Of a stretch of DNA of 64,000 bases, positions 58,155 through 64,000 are shown piece after piece; position 1 is the stretch's first letter, and every line of letters starts with the position of its first letter. Under the pieces are notes generated by a model that had not been told where the DNA came from, ran no database searches, and saw only the letters and a program-made list of their open reading frames with translations. The stretch comes from Mixta intestinalis. GTDB taxonomy: Bacteria; Pseudomonadota; Gammaproteobacteria; Enterobacterales; Enterobacteriaceae. Position numbers and translations under genes: made by a program. Location: NCBI RefSeq assembly GCF_009914055.1, contig NZ_CP028272.1, positions 1 through 64,000 of the forward strand, read 5' to 3'.

Positions 58155-60142
58155 TCAGACTGCATGTGAGGACGGTTCTTCAGTGGCTGGCGCATCGTCA
58201 GGCTTCGCTGCATCCGGGGACTGCATCCAGCCAGGCACCCAGCGGGTATCAGAGAGCCACTGTTCGGCATGACTGGCGGCATCTCCCTTCTTCATTTTTT
58301 CGGCATCCGAGGCGGCTCCGGTCAGTCCGGCCTCTTTCAGCGCCTCCACAATCTGGTTCTTACTGAGCAGACCGAGGAAGTTTTCTGCCGTTGGCTGCCA
58401 CCAGTCGCGCAGGCAGAACCCGAGCGCCGTTTCCACGCCATCGAGATTGCTCTGTGTGGTATGCCCCGTTGTCCGGATCTGCACCCCGTCCACCGAACAG
58501 GCCGTGCAGAACACCATCAGACTCATCAAAGTCTGTCCGTCTAGCGTAAAGAAGCTGGTGAAATCCTTCTTCCAGCCATCCGGTAACAGCGCCTCCAGGC
58601 GGGCTTTCTCCTGCATCAGACTCAGCCATGCCTGACCACTTTTTCCGGTCGGCGCTTCGCTGGTCAGCCCACTGTGATGCACCTCAAGACGCATCACGAA
58701 CGGATGACGGGTGGTGTTGCAGTAATCGAAAACACAACTGCACAGCCGCCATACCATCAGGGCCACCGCTTTTTCAGGCTGCTGTACCAGGGCTGCCTGC
58801 ACTGCCAATGTTCTCTCTGAAGACATCTTCTTAAGTAACGGGGCGCTGATCCCCTTCGTCACATCCGGCTTGCTGCTGACCACATGGAGGGAGCCGCTAC
58901 TGCCATTCTCTCCCTGCCCTTCTTTATCCTCGTTCTGAGGCTTCTTCTGCACCCCTCGCTGGACACAAAGCTCACCGTCATACAGGCTGACTACCACGCC
59001 ACAGGCCGATTTCTGCTCCGGTGTCCACGCCCGGATCGATGCCGCATTTTCAATTTCGTCAATCAGCACCTGAATCGCGGCTTCATCTTCAAACGTTTCA
59101 GTGGCCTCCTGAGTGGCGTACAGTTCATCGAGACGCTGCTGCTCGTCAGTGGTGAACTGTGCCTCCGGCTCTGGTAAAAGCAGATAATATTCGCGGTCGT
59201 CACCGTAACTTCTGATCGCGCCCTCCCGGGCCAGTGACCATGACCACCCTTCCTGCAGTTCGATTGCCAGTGCGGCGGACTCCAGCTTCTCCTGCACCAG
59301 ACGCTCAACCAGCACACCGTCTGCCGTACCATCCCCTTCCTGAGCGCTGAACAAATCTTCACGCACCACGCCACCTGCAGACTCATACATCTCCCGCCCG
59401 ATAAACACGAAGCGGGAGTGGTTCACACCGATTTCGGTATCAGTGACAGCGCGTTTAAGCATGTGCGCGGGGGCATAGCTGTGCTGCGCCTTCACACGCT
59501 CGTAAATCTCCACCTGACGCACCGGATCGTTCTCCAGACTCAGCGCCTGACACTGTTCCACGTCGAGCTTGTTCTCTGCCAGCAGGGCGAGAAGTTCAGG
59601 GGCAAGGTTCGCCAGCTTCAGCATGCGCCGGACGTGGCGCGAGCCGTCCCCCAGCAGGTCACCAATCTGCGCCGGGGTCTTACCCTGCTCAGACAACGTG
59701 CGGAACCCGCTGATTTGTTCTGCCGGATGCATTGCCGCCCTCTGGTTGTTCTCCACCATTGAGGCGACCACAGCCAGGTCGTCACTGACGCGCTTGACGA
59801 CAACGAGATACCCGGCATCGATGCGCTGTTCACTGAGCACAGTTGCAGGGCAGCAAGACGACGACCGCCCGCTGCAACGCCTGACAGGTCATCAGGCAGC
59901 GAGTGAACCACCAGATTCTGGATCAGGCCGATCGCGAGAATGGAGTCTGCCATTTCCCTGACACTCTCAGCCGGGTACGGAATAATACGGACGTTCAGCG
60001 GGGATTTGACGAGCGCCGACAGCGGCACCATTTCAATCTGAGTGGCCTCAAGCGCCGCCTTAAGGGCTGCGGCTTCGGCAGGTTTAACTGCTTTTTTGCT
60101 GGTTTTCGCGGGGATTTTTGCTTTAGACTCGGTTACTGACAT
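58155..60142 (-). pseudogene. YubM-type ParB/RepB/Spo0J-like protein, one frameshift
   Basis: A leading-region ParB-like protein, as in F YubM (about 650 residues). The frame from ATG 60142 gives MSVTESKAKIP, SPLNVRIIPYPAESVREMAD and the GVAAGGRRLAALQL box, then goes out of frame near 59842; the second frame continues with LSEQRIDAGYL, MHPAEQISGFRTL, IGDLLGDGSRHVRRMLKLA and KMKKGDAASHAEQW to a stop at 58155. One missing base near 59842 explains both. If real it kills the protein; if a sequencing slip, the gene is intact. The family is distinct from true partition ParB; its role in establishment is not settled. Confidence 0.85.
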
Positions 60143-60187
60143 AGTTGATACCTCACTGGATATTGATGATTGTCCGGCCCTGCGGAG

Positions 60188-60466
60188 TTACAGCTCCGGC
60201 AGGGCACCTTTTTGCTGCTGTTTACGGATGCCATAGTCCTGGATATAACGGTTCATCAGGTACTCACCACCCGGCTTAAAATTCCATAACCGCCACACCA
60301 TTTCGCCGTTCTGACGAACCACCAGGCGAAAGTGCGTCCCCTGATCGTCTTCAATCGCGACATCCTGATACTGCGCTGCGACCGCTTCAGCCTGTTCGCG
60401 GGTGAATGTGCCGTCAGGCATCATGATGAATCTCCTTCCGGTTGTTTTGCTTTTAAAAACCATCAC
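60188..60466 (-). CDS. DUF905-family protein, first gene of the parB unit
   Basis: A 92-residue protein of the DUF905 family (YkfF/YafZ neighbourhood proteins): PDGTFTREQAEAVAAQYQDV, then EDDQGTHFRLVVRQ and MVWRLWNFKPGGEYLMNRYI. Function unknown, common in plasmid leading regions. The start at ATG 60466 (MMVFKSKTTG) is taken; MMPDG at residue 15 with AGGAGATTC upstream is a strong alternative (60424). It is followed by the ParB-like gene after 46 bases. Confidence 0.8.
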   Translation of the reverse strand: MMVFKSKTTGRRFIMMPDGTFTREQAEAVAAQYQDVAIEDDQGTHFRLVVRQNGEMVWRLWNFKPGGEYLMNRYIQDYGIRKQQQKGALPEL

Positions 60467-60866
60467 CCGTTGAGTTGCCGGGGCCGCGGTTTTGACGTTT
60501 TGCGGGGACCTGCTGAACGCGCCCGCTGATTGTTACCTTCACCCGTTTGAGAGCCGTTCGCCGCAAGGGCGTAAACCAGCGCGGGCGATGGCGGATGTCC
60601 AGGGCGCGGTTTACCGCGTGCCATTTACCCTGGACAGCTGACAGCGACTGTGCTTGTCTCAGCCCCGGCGAAAGGACTCAAAAGGGTGAAAAAACCAGGC
60701 AAGGAATGAGCAGGAACCCGCCGCAACGACGGAAAGCGCGGGCGCGAAACGGCGTTGCGCCTTACAGCCCGGCGTCAGTTTGCCGGGGTGCAGAAAGCGC
60801 AGGATACGGCGCGTAAAAGGGGCGGCGCATCCGGAACGGAGGCTGCAAGCCCTGATGTTGCGGTAA
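60467..60866. other. GC-rich leader of the parB-psiA unit
   Basis: About 400 bases with no supported gene, GC-rich and full of short inverted repeats. It separates the right-module repeat copy 3 from the first gene of the unit. Confidence 0.35.
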
Positions 60867-61023
60867 CGGCGCGTCCGGTTACGGACGCTGTAAGCCGGTG
60901 TTGACGTTGCGACAGGGGATGGAAACCCGCTGCCCCGCAGGGGCCGGGCGGAGACAGCGAAGCTGGCTCAGTGCGCAGCATGACAGCCCCGGTTCCCGCA
61001 GGGAAGTCGCCCGGGGTGGCAAA
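60867..61023 (-). repeat. Leading-region long repeat, right module, copy 3
   Basis: Matches 53107-53263 and 54796-54953 closely. It lies about 400 bases upstream of the DUF905-parB-psiA unit, which would be read leftward from it. Confidence 0.8.
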
Positions 61024-61209
61024 GAGAGTAAAGATTAAGTGACCAGATAACAGATGCAGAAACAATGGCAAACAGAAAATGATGGCAGACCGGATAAGAT
61101 GTCCTTTCACGGTCTGGATCGGATAATTTATTTTATTCGGTCTTTAATGTATTTTTCCATCGACATAATTTGCTATGAAAAAAAATACCTGAATAATTTA
61201 AATTTTATA

Positions 61210-61635
61210 TTATTTTAAATCCTTATAATACTTTATTATGAAAAATCCGGTAAATGGTGCTAAAAGCATATATGTCCTGCAAAATCCTCCAATTAATTTA
61301 TTTGTAACTTCAAGTTCCCATTTAAAGTATGCAAACAGCAAACATTTAATAAGCAAATACATTACCGGAAGCACAACACAACAATACCCCATATTTATGC
61401 CTTTGCCATTCAGGATTTTTTCTGAATATTTTCTGACCCGGACCGGGACTACTGAAGTGTACGCAGCTGCTGCCAGAGCTATTAACAGGTTTACTCGCCA
61501 GAAAATGCCGGGGAAATTTCCGCTGGTTTTATATAATATAAAAAAAGCGGTCATGTAAAATATGAACTGTAAAACTGCAAATATAATCACATTTGTAGTC
61601 CAGAACCGGTTTCCATTAGCTTCCATGTCAGTCAT
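61210..61635 (-). CDS. Four-helix membrane protein, unknown function
   Basis: A 141-residue protein with four predicted membrane helices (about residues 14-34, 45-65, 82-103, 115-136) and a short basic C terminus. ATG 61635 (MTDMEANGNRFW) has a weak AAATGGAGATATA ribosome site. No family recognised. AT-rich compared with the neighbours. Another member of the leading-region set of small membrane proteins, which could act on the recipient envelope or in exclusion. Confidence 0.6.
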   Translation of the reverse strand: MTDMEANGNRFWTTNVIIFAVLQFIFYMTAFFILYKTSGNFPGIFWRVNLLIALAAAAYTSVVPVRVRKYSEKILNGKGINMGYCCVVLPVMYLLIKCLLFAYFKWELEVTNKLIGGFCRTYMLLAPFTGFFIIKYYKDLK

Positions 61636-62141
61636 TTATATATCTCCATTTTTTTTGCGGCATGTAAATATTTCTGCTGTATTAAATAAGCATCATCTCT
61701 GTACGAACGGTTATCAAAACTTAATGCAGTATATCTTATAAATTCCACATTAATCAATATATGCACATAAACTTTATTATTTTACGGGCTGCTTCTGCGT
61801 TTACTGGCGGTAATATTACACATGCCTACCTGTTTTATCTCACATCTGTTTCGTCGGGTTGCCCGACATTGACCTTACATAGCTAATATTCGTTATTAAC
61901 TGACCCGCTACTTTTCTAATAATATGATTATGGTATAATTTTTTAATCTAAGTTTTGCAGAATGCTTAATTATCCTTTAATTAAAGGTTCTCCCGGGTTA
62001 TCCCGCACTTATCCCCTGAATCTGTGGATAATCAACATATTGTTCATTTTGAATAATCACACTCTATATATTGTGTTTTTCTTTCCTCCTTCTGCATTTT
62101 CAGCAGATGATCCTGTTTTTGCCAGTAAACCACTTTTTCAG

Positions 62142-62176
62142 TTCAGGCCCGGTCCGCAGTGCGGTCCGGGCCTGAA
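62142..62176. repeat. Near-perfect 35-base palindrome
   Basis: TTCAGGCCCGGTCCGCA and TGCGGTCCGGGCCTGAA form 17-base arms around one base, with a single mispaired position. It would make a very stable hairpin on either strand. It could be a two-way terminator or a protein site; T-rich sequence flanks it on the left and AAAATTT on the right. Confidence 0.8.
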
Positions 62177-62580
62177 AATTTCGGTCTTACAGGTTATATG
62201 CTGTTTTCAGCTTCCGGCCACCAGGGGGGAGATCCACCTGTATACAAATTTTTGTTAGCTGTTGCGTGAACCAGTCCAGTAACCATGCCAGTGGCCACGT
62301 CGCAGATGAGCCTTAATCGTCCTGCCGGTTGATTCTCCGACCGGGTGTTGTCGAAGTTGTTGCCCCGCAGTAGTGCCAACTGACCACAAACGGGCTCTGT
62401 CTGGTGAGAACTGTCTCCAGCTACGCCTGATCTTTTTGGGTTGCGGGAAGCCAGCCAGGTCTGCTCAGAGGTTCCCGCTCGTTTTTATGAGCAAAGGTAT
62501 TAAGCCCTGATCACAGATAAACAGCTGGAGCCAGGCGTCCCTGGCGTCCCAAGCTTTACAGTCGGCATTGCCGACTGAAC

Positions 62581-62637
62581 GGAGCGCAGGTAACGGCGCG
62601 ACATGCGGTGCGTCCGGCTACGGACGCTGTAAGTCCG
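62581..62637 (-). repeat. Leading-region repeat, partial copy
   Basis: The segment GGAGCGCAGGTAACGGCGCG followed by the GCGTCCG/CGGACGC hairpin matches the start of the right module at 53077-53130. The rest of the module is absent. Confidence 0.7.
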
Positions 62638-62861
62638 GATTACAGGCATTTCCACCATAACAGGCCTAAAACAGAGAATGCGCAGGACGCAGCCAGGTGC
62701 CCTGCTTTTTTATCGGGCAGGTCGCAGACCTGCGGCGCGTTTATTGCGCGTCACAACCATTACAGGGGCAGCACTGTTTCGCGGTAAATAGTGGTGACGG
62801 GCTATGCCCGTCTGATTAATTTACCGAACTGGAACGGCCTAACCGAATCCATATTTATTGC

Positions 62862-63215
62862 TCATTTTTGTCCAAATATATTCAGAGCATTTTTTCTTGT
62901 TATATCCCCGGCAGGTTCATCCGGTTCAGTCTTACCGGAACTCTGGCTAATTTCCCTGGACTTTTCTGAAGGTAATACAGCGCGTATCACCTGCAGTATT
63001 TCATCAACAGTAGTATTACTGGTCAGTAATTCAGCCAGAATATGTGGCAGGCGTGGATCAATACGTTGTAATGCGAAACCGCTGAGCAAAGCAGCGCGAT
63101 TCATTCTTCCGCGGTCACCCTGAGCAATTCTGGCAAGACATTCACAAACATACCTGTCTGCCGGATTATTTTCAGGATTCAGGTTAAATAAAATTTTACG
63201 GCGAATAGTTGACAT
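62862..63215 (-). CDS. parR: ParR, centromere-binding adaptor of the ParM system
   Basis: A 117-residue ribbon-helix-helix protein related to R1 ParR (StbB): RRKILFNLNPENNPADRYVC, then GDRGRMNRAALLSGFALQRI, DPRLPHILAELLTSNTTVDE and a variable tail. It binds parC repeats and couples them to ParM filaments. It starts 5 bases after parM ends. The parC site is expected upstream of parM, beyond the window. Confidence 0.9.
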   Translation of the reverse strand: MSTIRRKILFNLNPENNPADRYVCECLARIAQGDRGRMNRAALLSGFALQRIDPRLPHILAELLTSNTTVDEILQVIRAVLPSEKSREISQSSGKTEPDEPAGDITRKNALNIFGQK

Positions 63216-63220
63216 TTCAG

Positions 63221-64000
63221 TTACCCAATGGCGTACATACCGTTTACCAGATCATATTGCGATGTCATTGTTTTATAGAATCTTTCTGACCGTATGCCAC
63301 AATGTTTTTTGACTGCATCAGCAATGATTTCGGCTCCGCCACCTATTACCATTACGTGTGTATATCCGGCAAATGAGTCTATGGCATTCAGTACACGCTG
63401 GACCAGACGCTGTTCTGTTTCAGCAATCGTTTCTTTAACCAAATCAATTCGGCTGGTATCATTAATTCGACTGCGGAGGTAATTATCATCATTTCTGTGG
63501 ATAATAATATCATCGGCAAGATAACTACTTCCCTGTGTTCTTGCAGCGCGAAGCGCATCCCGTACCGCTGACGTCATCAATGAAACGCCAATAGTGGCAT
63601 CTCCATATATCCGTGTTATTCCGGACATTTTTCCCCGGACCTGCGAAATATCCAGTGTTGTACCACCTAAATCGATAATGAGCAGGGATTCCAGTGGGTC
63701 AAGGTGCCGCAGAACGTCATACCCGGCTGGTATGGATTCCGGCATGACAGAAACGCTGCAAATACGGAATGTCTTCCCACCGTTCAATAATATTTCGCGC
63801 ATGAGGCTTTTCTTTTTGCGTTCAATATTAGAGTTATCAGGTTGATTATTACGGTCATAAAATTCGGTAAGGGGCAGTGTAACTGTAATATCCACATCTG
63901 TCGGTGCCATACCGGTACCAAGCAGAGCATGGTGAATCGCCACCACATTAACATCGCTGTATTGCCACGCAATATTTGTTGTGGTTACCGCATCGGCAGC
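63221..64000 (-). CDS. parM: ParM (StbA), actin-like plasmid segregation ATPase, partial
   Basis: The C-terminal 259 residues are in the window; the 5' end lies beyond 64000 (the frame stays open to the edge, reading TTTNIAWQYSDVNVVAIHHA near it). The match to R1 ParM is strong: TLPLTEFYDRNNQPDNSNIE, VMPESIPAGYDVL, SLLIIDLGGTTLDISQV and HVMVIGGGAEIIADAVKKH, which are the actin-fold phosphate and adenosine loops. ParM filaments push plasmid copies apart. R1 ParM is 320 residues, so about 60 are missing. Confidence 0.95.
   Translation of the reverse strand, partial: AADAVTTTNIAWQYSDVNVVAIHHALLGTGMAPTDVDITVTLPLTEFYDRNNQPDNSNIERKKKSLMREILLNGGKTFRICSVSVMPESIPAGYDVLRHLDPLESLLIIDLGGTTLDISQVRGKMSGITRIYGDATIGVSLMTSAVRDALRAARTQGSSYLADDIIIHRNDDNYLRSRINDTSRIDLVKETIAETEQRLVQRVLNAIDSFAGYTHVMVIGGGAEIIADAVKKHCGIRSERFYKTMTSQYDLVNGMYAIG

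Larger units (their letters stand above)
61636..62861. other. Long non-coding stretch between parR and the membrane gene
   Basis: About 1.2 kb with no convincing gene. It begins AT-rich (61636-62100), then holds a strong palindrome at 62142-62176, mixed sequence with only short frames, a partial right-module repeat at 62581-62637, and small hairpins near 62797-62811 (ACGGGC/GCCCGT) after parR. It may contain old fragments of leading-region units. Confidence 0.45.

Overview
The window is most of an F-like (MOB-F, IncFII-type) conjugative plasmid from the Enterobacterales. The calls that fix this are a RepFIIA replicon with CopA, Tap, RepA and CopB, an F-order transfer operon from traA to traI, an F-type oriT with a TraM homologue, a leading region with ssb, psiB, psiA and a YubM-type ParB protein, and ParM/ParR at the right edge. 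The genus cannot be read from the sequence.

Layout. 1-9.4 kb is an accessory region: a cut-off gene at the left edge, a candidate small RNA (672-768, minus), a DUF1173 protein, a small basic coiled-coil protein, an intact Rpn-type nuclease next to a deleted copy of itself, an HTH protein, the right end of a Tn3-family transposon, and a broken WYL regulator into which that transposon appears to have inserted. 9.48-18.34 kb is a tightly overlapping plus-strand operon that looks like a compact type II (aromatic) polyketide synthase cluster. It encodes a HemN-like radical SAM enzyme, an ACP fused to an SRPBCC cyclase, three more SRPBCC proteins, a flavoprotein, a metal-dependent cyclase, a KS-alpha, a short chain-length-factor-like protein, an EVE-domain protein, an unknown protein and an MFS exporter. 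A phosphopantetheinyl transferase lies convergent at 18.32-19.09 kb, followed by an IS200-type transposase remnant. I do not recognise this cluster; it is the best candidate for an undescribed system.

19.4-22.4 kb holds a lipoprotein gene and the replicon. 22.7-48.5 kb is the transfer operon on the minus strand (traA, L, E, K, B, an unknown gene, V, C, trbI, traW, U, trbC, traN, F, trbB, traH, G, S, an unknown gene, traD, I). TraY, TraJ, TraT, TraX and FinO were not found. A divergent gene at 48.77-50.08 kb encodes an unusual protein with five predicted HTH units. traM and oriT follow, with nic predicted between 50877 and 50878, so the plus strand to the right of it is transferred first.

50.9-62.9 kb is the leading region. 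Nearly all genes there lie on the minus strand, so the incoming plus strand is their template. Several transcription units are headed by copies of long, hairpin-rich repeats that fit the description of F Frpo/ssi single-strand promoters. Two of those units and one accessory gene also share a palindromic operator placed one base before a TATAAT. Several genes in the leading and accessory regions carry single-base deletions, which may be decay or sequencing error. The window ends inside parM.
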